The notes under the pieces are model-generated. The model saw only the letters and a list, made by a program, of their open reading frames with translations. It did no database searches and was not told the origin of the DNA. Position numbers and translations under genes: made by a program. Positions 38,216 through 50,509 of a DNA stretch of 64,000 nucleotides are shown here, in pieces. The stretch covers positions 20,770,209-20,834,208 of the forward strand of contig OX424562.1 of NCBI GenBank assembly GCA_949152475.1. Direction: 5' to 3'. Within the stretch, counting starts at the first letter, position 1. Each line of letters begins with the position of its first letter. The DNA comes from Terebella lapidaria (taxonomy: Eukaryota; Annelida; Polychaeta; Terebellida; Terebellidae).

Positions 38216-38639
38216 AACTATCACTACAAACCTAAAACTATGGATTGCGTACTATTAACAAGATTTCTCAACAATTAGGCGAAGGAATAATTGGGCATTC
38301 ATATGTATTACTAAATATGGTGGATGTGTTAGATAACTGGACACAGCGTACCTTTAACGACTCTTTGTTGCTACCAGACTGTCTGGAAGGGGAACTGCAC
38401 ATCTTGGTGTCATTGGTATGCATCGCTGGAATTCGTCTGTGACACAGGTGATGTCGTAGAATCTTCATAAGTGTTGTTGCACGATTCCGGCTCCAGGCAG
38501 CTAAGTTCTTCTTGATAGCTGCGCAACGAACAGGTTATCGTTTTGACTTTACCAGATATGGTAATTTTTCTAATTTTTACAACAAGATTTTGCTAACATT
38601 GTCGTTTGTGACAATAAACGAGTCGGCACTCGCAAGTCG

Positions 38640-39002
38640 TCAATGCACCGGAATTCCATACATACTGGGAGATCCGAGTCTAGTTTGTTCAAAGCCAACA
38701 ACGTCTGTTCCTCGGTCTGTTCCGATCGTTGACGCCAAAAAAAAAAAGAAGATATTTCTTTTCTAAAACCGCTAGAAATCTTAAATTTCAACACACAGCC
38801 CACAACTCGCTTACTCGGAACTCGCAACAGGCAACTCGCATAACGCATGTCGTATAACGCATGCCATCATGGTCACAAGACGCATATCGCAACTTGTAAG
38901 ACGCAAGTCGTGGCTCGTCACGCAAGTCACATCACTCAAGTCGCAACACATAACTCGCAACTGGCATGTCGCAAGTCGTGGCCGCACCGGAATTCCATAC
39001 AC
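38640..39002. repeat. Direct 18-bp repeats bounding a tract of degenerate short repeats
   Basis: 'gcaccggaattccataca' occurs at about 38645 and again at about 38984. Between, from 38.82 kb, degenerate words such as 'aactcgca', 'aagtcgca' and 'aacgcatg' recur roughly every 10-20 bp. The bounding copies suggest replication slippage or a duplication event. Confidence 0.55.
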
Positions 39003-39084
39003 TTTTAGTTTGTATGCATGTCGCGCGTAATACTATTACATTGTATATTGTATCTACACATGACTAGGCCTGCACATGTTTTAA

Positions 39085-39502
39085 CGTAGTCCGCTACAAA
39101 CATGGAGGTAACGGAGAGTCAAAATTTAAAAGTCTTTTCTTGAATATTATCTCTTCAAAATGACATTATTTTATAGAGTAAATGATCAGCATCCTAATAC
39201 TGAAAAGAAAATAGGGGGTCACCGTGCTCGTTTCTTCTACATATTCGATCAAAATCACACATATTTACCTAAAATGACATAAATTCTGGCCTTTTTTGCA
39301 CATTTTTTCGTCCATATCCACATCTTGCATCGTGTTTTCCATGAGAACGGATACGGTGACCCCCTATTTTCTTTTCAGTTTTAGGATGCTGAACAGTTAC
39401 TCTACAACATATATCATTTTGAAGCTCTAGATTATGTTGACACAGTTATTTATTTTAAAAAACTCTTTGACCCCTCCCCCTCACTGTTTGGAGCGGACTA
39501 CC
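39085..39502. mobile_element. 418-bp fold-back MITE with TTAA target duplications
   Basis: Inverted arms of roughly 150 bp (ends GTAGTCCGCT, and AGCATCCTA then CTGAAAAGAAAATAGGGGGT further in) pair almost throughout, leaving about 100 bp between them. TTAA occurs immediately outside both ends (39081-39084 and 39503-39506). Its termini differ from those of the MITE at 45.4 kb. Confidence 0.75.
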
Positions 39503-39509
39503 TTAAGTC

Positions 39510-39620
39510 GGAGAAAAGACTCAAAAGATGTGGATTCTTTGATTTCAATGCTCTCGGCCGCTTCGCGGCCTCGAGCATTCAAATCAAAGAATCCACTTTT
39601 TTGCGTCCTTTCTCCCTAGA
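39510..39620. repeat. Second GC-tipped hairpin, GGATTCTTTGATTT arms
   Basis: 'gtggattctttgattt' pairs with its inverse on the far side around a CGGCCGCTTCGCGGCC tip, with outer arms 'ggagaaaagac...aaaaga' also pairing. The arm sequence is unrelated to the hairpin at 38.1 kb, but the tip design is the same. Confidence 0.8.
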
Positions 39621-39904
39621 CATAATGCATTACACGTATTTCTTCTAGGCTTTTCTGGTCAGTTGCATTTTTACTTTCAAAGCGCTGGCTACAGAGTTTC
39701 CCTCCCACCACACCCATTAGATCTGACACAAATACCATATACAATATCCTTTGTGTAATTCTGTTATTTGGTACTACTATCCTCGTGTATCAAAACAATG
39801 TCTTTTGTTTGGTCTTCTACAGTGTCCTTCACTTGTTTTACGGTAATGTATTGCGATGTAGTTTTATTATGTCATAATAAATGTATTGTGTTCATCTGTG
39901 TCCG

Positions 39905-40205
39905 ACTCCTAATACGGCAACATGCTGGGAATACAGGTTGACATAAAGTCAGTTTTCAAGAGCTTTGTTGGGGTGGTGTATATATTATGGTGATTGATAA
40001 ATCGCAACAGCATGGTTGGCTACGTGGCAAGAGGATATTCCATTACACATTGCATGTACTCATTGTACTGATATGTGTTACACGTGGTCAGATGCCCTTA
40101 TAACTGAATTAATGCTTTTGACCGACCATAAGTAATGTTGTTCGCTTATAAGGGCATATTCAATCAGAAAGGCATGCTCCTAAATGCACGATTTTATAGT
40201 GAAAT
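39905..40205. repeat. Fragment related to the 14.04-14.50 kb MITE
   Basis: The shared words occur in the same order as in the 14-kb element and end in 'cgattttatagtgaaa', matching its right end. The left end is not recognisable. Confidence 0.45.
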
Positions 40206-40894
40206 ACAAACCTGAAATGGTTAAATGAAAAAGAATTTGCTACTCCGCATGCTACACGGAAATCCTGAATTGAGTGTGAACGTAAACTAAAGTTGTTGTC
40301 TGTATTTTCAGACCTGGACAGCCACAACCATATCAATAATATATAATCCGTACTTCTTAATCAAACTGGATTTTTTTTGCCTATGAATTGTTGACATACA
40401 AATTATGAATACAGAGGGGTCATTTGACCACCCTGAAAATATCACCTTTTCTCAAACCTATCATTAAAATCTAATTTATTTCATCTAAGTTATCGGTTAT
40501 TTGTTCTTTCCGTCACTCATGTATGTAAACACAATTACCATCAGATATTAAGAAAGTTTGATTGTGCAAGATAAGAATATTTGATTAAATTTTTGGGTAA
40601 AAACACTAAATTTGAATGTTTTTAAATTTGCTTAAGAAAAATGATGGAATGCGAATAATAACATGATTGGGGTGCAATGTGGTTAATGATATGTGTTGGT
40701 CAATATCAGTTTCATTACAACCTCTTATCTTAATGTGTTTCACAATTTTAAGACAAGTTGGTGACATATAATGAATATGTTGCATTTCCGTATTTATTTA
40801 AATTTGTTGGTAAAATTTGTTGATTTTACTGAAATAAACCTTCTGGTATCAATTTGAGATACATATCCATAAATATAAACAGAGGATTCAGAGC

Positions 40895-41268
40895 AGTAAA
40901 AACTGGAGAAAAATTCGCATTAAAAAAAGAAATATCCCAACCTCAACAAAATATTTACTCATGCACATACGCGTAATGCTCTCACGCAAATCGCGTAAAG
41001 TATAGCAACTAAACAAATGATACATTCAACCTAGATTCGTGCCGCTTGCGACCATTGTGAAACATTTTGAAGAGAGGCACAGGTGAAGCCCAAACTTTCA
41101 ATATCACAGACCTGATCCGACATTTCAAAACGGTATAGTTAGCGAAATTGTATCTTTTTCCTGCTAGGGATCAACCACAGGCTGCCATTTCCTCACGAAT
41201 AACACGTAATACTCACGATTTTACGCGGCACTCCCTGAATAACGCGTAACGCCTAGCCACCATGACCT
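40895..41268. mobile_element. Truncated second copy of the Transib-like element
   Basis: This matches the right part of the 27.6-28.8 kb element from 'actggagaaaa' (28.32 kb) to its end, with an internal deletion of about 150 bp. The end reads CCACCATG instead of CCACCGTG. The left half is absent. Confidence 0.75.
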
Positions 41269-41269
41269 G

Positions 41270-44200
41270 AATTTTCTGCAAAATGTTTAATATTCTAATA
41301 TATGTCTCATCGGAACGTCATACGAATTTCACATCACAGTCATTGAAACATTCCCGCCCTTTATAGATCGATGGATATCTTTTTGCATGAATATTTTTGC
41401 CGAATGGATGGTTTGAATAAGTCATGACCTTGAAGGAAAAGAGAGCGGCAACTTGAGAAACTACATATGATGACAGGAGTGTAACACGAGTGGTCATATA
41501 AGTGTAGCATCACAAAAATAATTTTGTTATAAACGATTATATCCCTCAGAAATGCACTCTCAAACACGACTCGGATGAGAAGCACTTTCAGTATGAAGAA
41601 TGCATAGCAATTTCCGAATATTTTGTCAATCAATGATTAAGACTACTCAACTTATAATCCTGAAAGAGTTGAAAAGGTATATCAAATCCCTATTCGTGAC
41701 ACACTCGTGTAATCATGCAACATCAGCAAAATTGACTACGTAGTAAGGCTAGTCCCTGGAAGTACAAAATTACGTCATGAAAACGTTATATCAGTACATG
41801 TGTTGAACGAGACTGTGCTGCCCTATTGACAAAACAAAATATTTGGAGTCAATCAGGTTCTGTGCTCTTGGCCGGCCAACACTTACCGCTACCGAGTCAA
41901 TATCCTAATTGCAACCGCGCACCCACGTGACTATGTAAGATGGTTCGAAGATACTGTCAGCAGACGACAGTCCAATTACCACGTTATTTTTCACCTAGTT
42001 TAGTCTATGTGATTTCCCACCAGATTCTCCACCATATTTTTTAGAAATGTCTGTCGGTCACACAAAGCGAGGAGCAGCATAGAGCGTGACATTTGACAAA
42101 TCACTCGTTCTATATAAGGGGTACATCCACATTATTAAATCGAAGGCACACCAGAATCCCAGGTCTTCATGTGTGTGAACAAAACTGTTCAGTTAAATAC
42201 ATGTGTATAGGTGAAATATATAAAATTTATATGAGCTTTGTCGTCCTCGAAACCATAAAACACAGTCAATATAAAGAGTACATCAACTATGTCTACTCTT
42301 ATGTCGTGTGACAGTGGTTTAGTGACTTAATATCGCATTACCCTTTTATAGGTACTCGAAGATTTATACACGAACGGATGGGGAGCGGAGGGTGAAAACG
42401 TAGCACTGCGTTTACTGTACAGTAGATTAACAAGCGATAATTTGTTCAGCTTGTATTCTCCCCTATAAATCGTCAAATAATCACAAGCTCCCGCATAGGT
42501 TTGTATCAAATGGCTGATCGAGACAGACATTATCACCTAAAGCTGGAATCAATTTTAAAATCAACCAAAACTAGCATTCTTGTTTGTCACGCAAACTTGA
42601 AAGTACATCTCGAGATAGTCCGGAATATATAGGAAATATGCATAGTTCGACAACTGATACTTAGACAATTGCCGTTAATCGTGCATGAAAACAATGGATA
42701 GAAAATGATCGACTTGCCTACATTGCCAGTTGCCACAGTATCCAGACAAATACTAATGACGTCATGAGACTGTGTGTATAGCTCGCTCGCAACGCGGGCC
42801 ACTTTTAGGGAAAAATTGATGCGAGATTGACTGGGTCGAGTTTGAATCTTGATTTGGCAACTCAATTTAGGCACGTGAGACACATTTTCAGACCCAATTT
42901 TTTACGATTTCTCATAATATAGACAAAACAAAGCTACTGCAGAATAAATACATTTTGTCAATTCTAAAAATGATCATAGCTTTAAGGTGATCCGAAGTCA
43001 GTTCGATGAGCAAGGTGGTTTATCTGCCTTCAATGGTCTTGTCTCTCATGGGCAAAATCTTGACTTATTCTTTTTACTATGTTATGGTGGTTAACATGTG
43101 GATGTGGTTAAGATGGTAAACTATCCCAATAAATACTGTTTCCCAAGGAAACTCGTGTTTCGTCAGTCTGGGTCATTTCATAGGAATTTCAATGTCACCA
43201 ATATGCCAGCAAGGTTCCGTATGAATATTCAGTTTGTGGGCTTTGTTTGAAAAAAAAAAACAATTCACTTTAGAGAATTCATTGGCATGATCCACATCTA
43301 GTGATATGGGGATAATGGGTTGATGCTTAATTTAAAAGTTATAGGTCAAACAAATATACACTATTATACGACTTCATATATTCTCATAATTCAACCCTAA
43401 GCTCTGCCTCCCAACAAGTAGTCATTATAGGCCAGTTAACAAATTTCATGTTTATAAAGCTTTGAGTCTGTGTTTTCAAACACATATGGTTCTAGTTCAT
43501 AGTCACCAAAACCGTTTTACAAAACTTCCTATGTGACCATAATGCAAACTCGATGTATGTACAGCACATTAACTCCAATACTACGAGCTTTTGATGATGA
43601 CAATGGAAATCCCAAACATCTTTGAAACATAAACATAGCCCGACCGAGTTTTGGTCCCATAGCCCGACCTTAGTTGGCCCCTGAGTTGAAAAACTAGAGC
43701 GGGGGGGGGGGGGGGGGGGGAGGGGGGCGGTTGGAGGAATAAAATCGAGAGAAAAAAACCTCAGGGTATCAATCCATCCCTGATAACTTTTCAACAGCAA
43801 AGAATGAGTTAAAAAATATTTGCCGTACAGACAACAAAACACAAATACATGTTAAAGAGTTGTGTAATTTTGCGCCCACTATTATTAAGTGAATAACTGT
43901 CTTATATGGACTGATAACTGTTCTATGTTTTGGCACGGATTGTGGTCCAAATTGCTATTCACCTCAGAATGCATGAAATCAAAACGAAACATGCTCCAGT
44001 ATATAAAATGAACTCAAACCCAATTTTCTACGATATTTTCCCTATATTGATCAATTCCGTCGTGAACCGAGGCCTTGCTTGCTTTCAAATTCCAAGCATA
44101 TACATTTCTAGAGATTGTCTTGTAGACTACGTGTGGTTACAACTCACTAGTCGATATTTGACGTAATTTCCGCTATAATTTACATCCATACCTATATATA

Positions 44201-44570
44201 TTTAACACAATGCAGCATCATGTGCATTTTCACACAAATTTATAGTGGCTGGAGTCCAGCAAGGGATCTTGGCACTGCCATGAACATAGCACAGAGTTCA
44301 AGAGCAAAGGTTCAACCACTTTCAATGCCTCTGGTACAATCTAAAATGGATTAAGATATTGAAACTCATTTTTATTAAACACAATGGTACTAATCATTCA
44401 CGCAGCAGCTCCCGTCCGGTATTTAAGTGAATGATGAAGACTTCCGTATCAATCTGTGGGTTTTCATCGTATTTAATTCATTGATTCCATCAAACCACCT
44501 CCATTAATCGCATAAATACATTACATGTTAGTATAAACTAGTATTTCAAAATCCTTGCCAGCCCAAACAC
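41270..44570. other. Unassigned stretch
   Basis: This holds short frames only. A weak copy of the 95-bp dispersed repeat lies at 43570-43680, next to the 20-G run. No gene was recognised. Confidence 0.4.
43701..43720. repeat. Homopolymer tract, 20 G
   Basis: This is one of five long G or C runs in the window; the others are 6673-6688 (16 C), 12647-12659 (13 G), 31546-31559 (14 C) and 44922-44942 (21 G). Such runs can form quadruplexes, and their lengths are prone to sequencing error. Confidence 0.9.
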
Positions 44571-44579
44571 TGAAAATTC

Positions 44580-45405
44580 TCAAAGGTCGGGGGTTTTTTT
44601 GGGACAAAAATTGCCATTTTTTCCTTTCATGGACATGATCAAGGTCACTACGCATTTGAATGAGCCAAATGATTCGATTTCGAACCAGACAAATCAACGA
44701 TTCAAGAGCAATAAAACTATTTCACAAGACATTTCACAAGGGTACAAAAATGGTCTGTTTTTGACAAAAATGGCTATTTTGACCTTCCCAGGTCTTCCAA
44801 GGTCATATTTAAGGTCACCTCCCATTTGAATGGGCTCTGTCATGAAACATCATAGTACTACTAGTAGGTGTAACGGACATCTTCATAATAAGTCTTACAG
44901 AATTTTCAAAAGTGAAAAATTGGGGGGGGGGGGGGGGGGGGGCTGCCTAATGGAATGGCTAAAAATGGCCCAAAACACATTCTTGACTTGATTTCGGTTC
45001 CAAAAAGTAGCCACAGTGCACAGACCGTTGGTTTACCGTAACAAAACACATAGTTACTTGATACCGGAGTCATTGTTTTTGCCTACATGTCAAGAGATTC
45101 AAAATGGCCATCACAATCAGGCCGGTGATTCAAGGGCAAGGACAAATATACACGTCACATAGGTAGGAAAATCTAATGCATGATTTCAGCAAAATTGTCT
45201 GAATCAATTTTGCGAAACAAATTGGCTGCCAAAATTGAGTATTTCTCATCAAAAATAATTTAGAAAAATCGACAGCTCTTCCTTATACAATTTATGGCAA
45301 TTTTTTTTACCTAAAATACATTCAACTCCAACGTAGATGTAAAAAAATGTAGATGGCTGGTCGTTGAACAGAGGAAGGCCACACCACCATTGCAATAGTT
45401 TATTG
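44580..45405 (+). repeat. Dispersed 'aaaatggcc' repeat
   Basis: Two related halves (44.58-44.85 kb and 45.05-45.40 kb) match the 32.86, 47.43 and 59.5 kb copies. A run of 21 G (44922-44942) lies between them. Confidence 0.5.
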
Positions 45406-45428
45406 GATTAAATATTTGGTAATATTAA

Positions 45429-45963
45429 AGCTGCTGCCTTCGAATGTATGCAATTTTGTTTTCAAAACCATTTTATTGTTAAACACATCTAATGCAATAT
45501 CACAAAAGGTGTGCTCAATGATTTTGACGATTACAGCCCGTCCGAGTCGTCTTTTTATCCGTTTTAGTGCCCATTTTGCACAGGTTTTGTAAATAAACAA
45601 ACGAAGTGTATCCATCAAACCCGAATGTAAACAAATGCTCAAATAGCGTTAAAAAGTTCACATCGAGTACATTTTCCAGTTCGTATGTGCATATATAGTG
45701 TAGTTGTGAGAAAATAATCAGTGATATACCATGATGTGTGTGAAATTGTCAGTCTATCTCGCACTTCTACGCTTTGTTTACATCTGCGTGTGATGGATAC
45801 AGTTCCTGTATTTACGCGAGAACCGCCTGTTCAAATGTGCTAGAATTCCCTGAGGACTGGTTATTTTCATTATATTTGATGTATGTTTCGTTCAGTTAAT
45901 TTAGCATGCTTAATAGGAAATATAGTTTTAAAAAAATATTGACTAGTTTCGAAGGCAGCTGCT
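45429..45963. mobile_element. 535-bp MITE with TTAA target duplications
   Basis: The ends AGCTGCTGCCTTCGAA and, inverted, AGCAGCTGCCTTCGAA form 16-bp terminal repeats with one mismatch. TTAA flanks both sides (45425-45428 and 45964-45967). The related unit at 47.70 kb lacks the insertion. TTAA duplications with purine-first ends suit Kolobok-type elements; piggyBac is the alternative. No transposase is encoded. Confidence 0.75.
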
Positions 45964-46289
45964 TTAAAATTAATGCTTCCCATCTTGATCAAGTAGTTAT
46001 TAAAAAATTTATGAACGTCATCAAAAACAAAACAATTATATCAATGACGTCAATTGGTCGCAAGTCTGTCTCTGAGCCAATCCTTCGCATCCAATGACAA
46101 ACTATTGCAGTATAGTATTAGCAGTAGCACTTCTTAGCAGCAAGAAGGACGGCAATAGTTGTCAGACAGGAAAAAACACAACGATGCCATTTAACTCCCT
46201 ATAGCACTTTTTTAGATGTGACGACAGCACAAAGTAACATGAGCTAAATCATCGAAGAAGGGGTCCGCACGACTTTTGCTGAGCATCAG

Positions 46290-47395
46290 GTTTACTGTAA
46301 GCGTATGCGGTGAAACAGAGTACAGAGACTGTGCTCCTTGACGTCAAGAACAACGTCCATAAGGAAGTCGACACCACTTTTGATACCATGATATATGATC
46401 TGCAGCTTATTGGTTTGGAATAGGACAAATGGCGGCTCAGTTGCTACTCTCGTGTTAGACGGATAGAAGCTGCAGGGTTGTTGTGAGTGGGTCCTCTTCA
46501 CCAAACGGGGCTGTATGATTTGGCGTGCCATGGGGTTCAGTTCTGGGAACGTTGTTGTTCGCAATGTTCATCACCCCAATCGGGGACTTCACAATGTCCA
46601 TATTCACGGATAAGTAGATGACCAACAGATTTACTGTCCTGTTCACGCCAACAATAAAACTGAAGCATTTGATATCATGTTGTGATAGACATGTCTTTCA
46701 TCTGTGAGAATCTGGATGAGAATAAACTTGCTGAAACTGAGTGACATGAAAAAAAACGAGTTTATACTGCTTGAAACACCATATAAAATGTTTTTTGCCT
46801 ACATCCAGATTGGCGATTCTTCTATTTGTCCAGTGAAGAAAGTGAGGAATCTGGGATATCAAATCAGTGTGATCTCAACTCAAAGGAGCATGTTACGAAG
46901 GTATGCTCTGCATCCTACGGGACTTTAAAGAAACTGTACATCTCATCGACAAGGACACTAAAAACGTTCTGTTACAATTTAGTTATCAGTAGGGTAGCCT
47001 ATTGTAATAGTCTGTTGCTGGGCGTTTCACAAAATTACATTCAACGGTTCCAGAACATACGAAACATGTGTGCGCGTTTTGTGTGTGACGGAAATACGAC
47101 CATGTTTCAAGGGCTCTGGAAAGCTTACATTGGCTCAAAGTTCCATATGGAATGGACTTTATAATCCGGACCATATGTTCTCCAAGTGCCTGCAAGAACA
47201 TGCTCCACATTATCCTACTGAGTCTTCAACGCGTCTACGATTAGGTACGGGGGTTCTACCAACTCCCCCAAAATGCAACCTATCCAAGACATTGCACACC
47301 ATTCCCCAAATTCTTCGGTGTATGACTCTAACACTGGATAGTTTCAAAATCCAACTAAAATCATACCTGTATAATCTAAAAATTGAGGCGCCTTT
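46290..47395 (+). mobile_element. Broken CR1/L2-like LINE, reverse transcriptase 3' half
   Basis: Plus-strand fragments in several frames show non-LTR reverse transcriptase features. They include a VPxGSVLG-like region (about 46.53-46.56 kb), an 'ISRVAYCNSLLLG' block (46985-47023) matching the 'SRLDYCNSLL' motif of CR1/L2/Rex-type LINEs, a 'LHWLKVPY' block, and a 'LDSFKIQLKSYLYN' C-terminus (about 47.34 kb). Many stops and frame changes show an old, dead copy. The 5' half of the LINE is missing or unrecognisable. Confidence 0.7.
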
Positions 47396-47939
47396 TAAAT
47401 TTTTTTTTTGCCTACATGTCAAGAGATTCAAAATGGCCACCACATGCAGACTGGTGATGCAAGGACAACGACACGTATACACGTCACATAGGTAGGAAAA
47501 TCAAACACATGAGTTTAAAATCATTGTCTGAACCAATTCTGAGCATTTTTCATCGAAAATGGTCACATTTTGGAAATAATGTGAAAATAACAAAAAAAAC
47601 TCCTTCTTCTACTATTCATGGCAATTTTTTTACGCTGAAAACTTCAAATCCAAAGATAAATATGTGGATGGATGAACCAAGGGTCTGGTAACCTCAAAAT
47701 CTAATGTTTTCCATCTTGATCAAGTAGTTATTTAAGCAAAAATTATGAATGGCATCAACAACAAAACCATTATATCAGTGACGTCAATTTATCACAACTT
47801 TTGCAACCAATGAAAACAGCAACAACTGCCAGAGAGAAAAAAACACAACGATGCCACTTAATTCCCTATACTAGTGAGTCAGATGTGACACAAACACAAA
47901 GGAACATGAGCTAAATCATTGAAGAACGTGTTCGCGCGT

Positions 47940-48240
47940 CAGGTTTTTCAGGCTCTTCAGCTCATTTTCGAGCATTACAGAGGTTGCGCTCCTTGACGTC
48001 AAGAACAACGTCTATATGGAATGCTACACTACTTTGACACGGTGAGACATGATCCGCTGCTGGGGGGGGACTACTGTAGCGGTTTGGAAAAAGGACGATC
48101 AATCAAAAACTATAGAATATCGACAAAATGGTCGATGATCCAAATTGGCAATTCTTCTATTGGCAATTCTTCTGTTTCAAATCAGTGGTCCCCATTAGCA
48201 TCATGATTGGCGAGCAATTTGACCAAGCTTGAGATTTCCG
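47940..48240 (+). mobile_element. Fragment of a second copy of the same LINE
   Basis: The sequence 'ctccttgacgtcaagaac' followed by a 'TTFDTVRHDPLL'-like frame matches the reverse transcriptase palm region at 46.33-46.39 kb. The copy breaks off after about 0.3 kb. Confidence 0.6.
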
Positions 48241-48249
48241 CAAGGGAGC

Positions 48250-50505
48250 TGCAAGAGAACCCCACAGAGAACCTGGGCTCCACATACACAATGAGGAAAC
48301 AGACGGATCTTTAGTGACACTATCAGAGTAAGGAGGACTAGTGTACAATTATGGAGTCGTGATTCATACGAGGTGTATAACGAAAACAAAATATAACACA
48401 CTAACTTCTGGCCCTGATGTATAACATTATTTGTGGATTGCGTCTTCAGTTTCACGCAAGCAGACACTTACTGTTAGAGTCACTTCCTTGTGAGTTTCAA
48501 TCGATATGGAACACTTGAAGAGTGTTGCTCTTGTGTTCCATGGACGAGTGTAGCGAATGTGATTAGGGAGAGCCATTACACCCAAACATGTTCTCCGTTG
48601 AAGAGGTGTCACGCAGTCTTGTTCATTGGCCCAGCAAATTACATAAATATCAAGCTGAGTACCACAAATGTCCTGGGGATTTAGGTTTATTTCCCACATG
48701 TTCAAATCATATTACACGGAATCCAGAAAATAATCACTATTTGTATCAGGCCTATCGGCAACGTTTCAATTTTGGGTGCGTATATGAAATGCGCACCTGC
48801 AGCACCCGCACATATAGACAAACTGCATATACTAATTGAATAAAGATGGGGGTCGTATGAAAATTGTTTGGAAAACTGCTTCTGATTGAATTATGTCGAA
48901 GATGGACACAAGATTTTTCTTTTTTAATGAATGTGAATTGTAATTAACTTGTACAAATGTACACTCATTTCTGGCTTGCTGAATCCCTTAACACAGCATA
49001 TGTTTTCGTATGAGCCATGCACAAGGTTGTTCTACATGCACACGGTGACGGCGGATGATGGTATTCACACGGATCATGTCCGGTCGTTCCTCAGTCGGAA
49101 ACGCTGTGAGTGAGGATAATTTGACGATTAGGTTATTGGGTTTTTGGCATAACCCAATAAACATTAAAATCGGACAGATATGTACACTGAAAAAAACCAG
49201 CACGCGTTTGCCTTTCTTCATTCTGGTAGCATGTTTGTAGATGTGATAGCTGCTGAAGTTTCCACCTGCAAACATGAAAGCATTAACTGTGTCCACGTGT
49301 TCTCTACCTGCAAACGTGGTAGTTTTCAATTTTTCCACGTGTGAACATAGAAGTAATCGACACTTGTACGTATGAACGCATTAACCTGAACTGTTTCCAA
49401 GTGTCGAAGTGATAGTGTTAAATGCTTCCACCTTCGAACGTGTTGACTTTTTTCAAAGGATATCAAATTTTTTTTCTACACCTGTTATTTATGTGCTTCG
49501 TAGACATCAACAACAAGCAGTGGAGTCATTTTTGCTCGTTAGAATCATGGTGATCACTCGTTGATTTATACTACGAGTATTCCAAGATGCTATTCAAAAT
49601 AGGCCAGCTTACGTTCCTCAATGAAACTGTCTGGGCAGAACAAGTGGACATATATATATATACATGTATACAATCTCAATCATAACAATCTATATCAGAT
49701 TGTACACAATAAACACGTCTGGCTATGTGGACCGAATTGCAATGTTCATTTCGAAAGCAAAAATCATGACAGAAACGTTTTAAAAAACGCAATGACAAGA
49801 CTGTACCAGGGATGTGGACATAGAAACCAGATGATACCGTTGAGCTATGGCGAGTTTAGTTACATGTATTTAGAATGCTCCTTCGCTCTCCGGGAAGTTC
49901 CAAATATTATGTAAAGCATGCACACATCAGTCAACGACGAAAGGTTCAGGGCATCCAAATCAAACGAGTGATCTGGGCAATCGAATCAATGAGTGTTTAA
50001 TCAAATCCTTTCCATGGCCAATTCAGGGGGATCACTTACAATTAGTGGGCTATCTGCAGACAATCACTTTAACACCTCATGAGAAATCACAGCAGAAAGT
50101 TTCGCAAGAATATAGTGGAAACATTCCAGGAGGCACATGTTATTACACACTGTTTTCAGGGGAAATTTGAAAATTGTCATCATGCGTGACGAATGTGAAC
50201 ATAACAATGTATTAAATGGCAGGAGAATACATGACAGCCATGAAGCTTACAGTTGATTGTGAATGATTGCCTGGTTTGATACAACAGATAATTTCATTCA
50301 TTTTACGATCTTCATTCATCAAAGCCATCTTGGAATTCAGACTGATTATTTAATCATATCATATGAGATATATTTCCTACAATCAGACGTCTCAATTGTC
50401 TAGGGGGGCTTGAGTGCTTCAAAGTTTTCTAGGAGTCAGTTTGTTGTCAGAAAATGGACAATTTATTGATTTTACGGCTTTCCTTTAAGTGCCGACATCA
50501 TGAAT
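48250..50505. other. Unassigned stretch between LINE fragment and satellite element
   Basis: Apart from the degenerate 33-bp repeat at 49.24-49.45 kb and a short TA run at 49.65 kb, nothing was recognised. A 97-codon plus-strand frame at 49621-49914 has no family resemblance. Confidence 0.4.
49237..49450. repeat. Degenerate tandem repeat, period about 33 bp
   Basis: About six units share 'ttccacctgcaaacatg', 'ccacgtgtgaacat' or 'ccaccttcgaacgtg' words followed by 'aa.gcattaac'. They are too diverged to define a firm consensus by eye. Confidence 0.45.
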
Positions 50506-50509
50506 TTTT

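Larger units (their letters stand above)
45075..48060 (+). repeat. Direct duplication of a LINE-associated unit
   Basis: 45.08-45.40 kb matches 47.405-47.70 kb ('gcctacatgtcaagagattc' onward), and 45.97-46.35 kb matches 47.70-48.06 kb ('catcttgatcaagtagttat' onward). Copy 2 lacks the TTAA-flanked MITE that separates the two parts in copy 1, so it shows the unit without that insertion. Confidence 0.65.
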
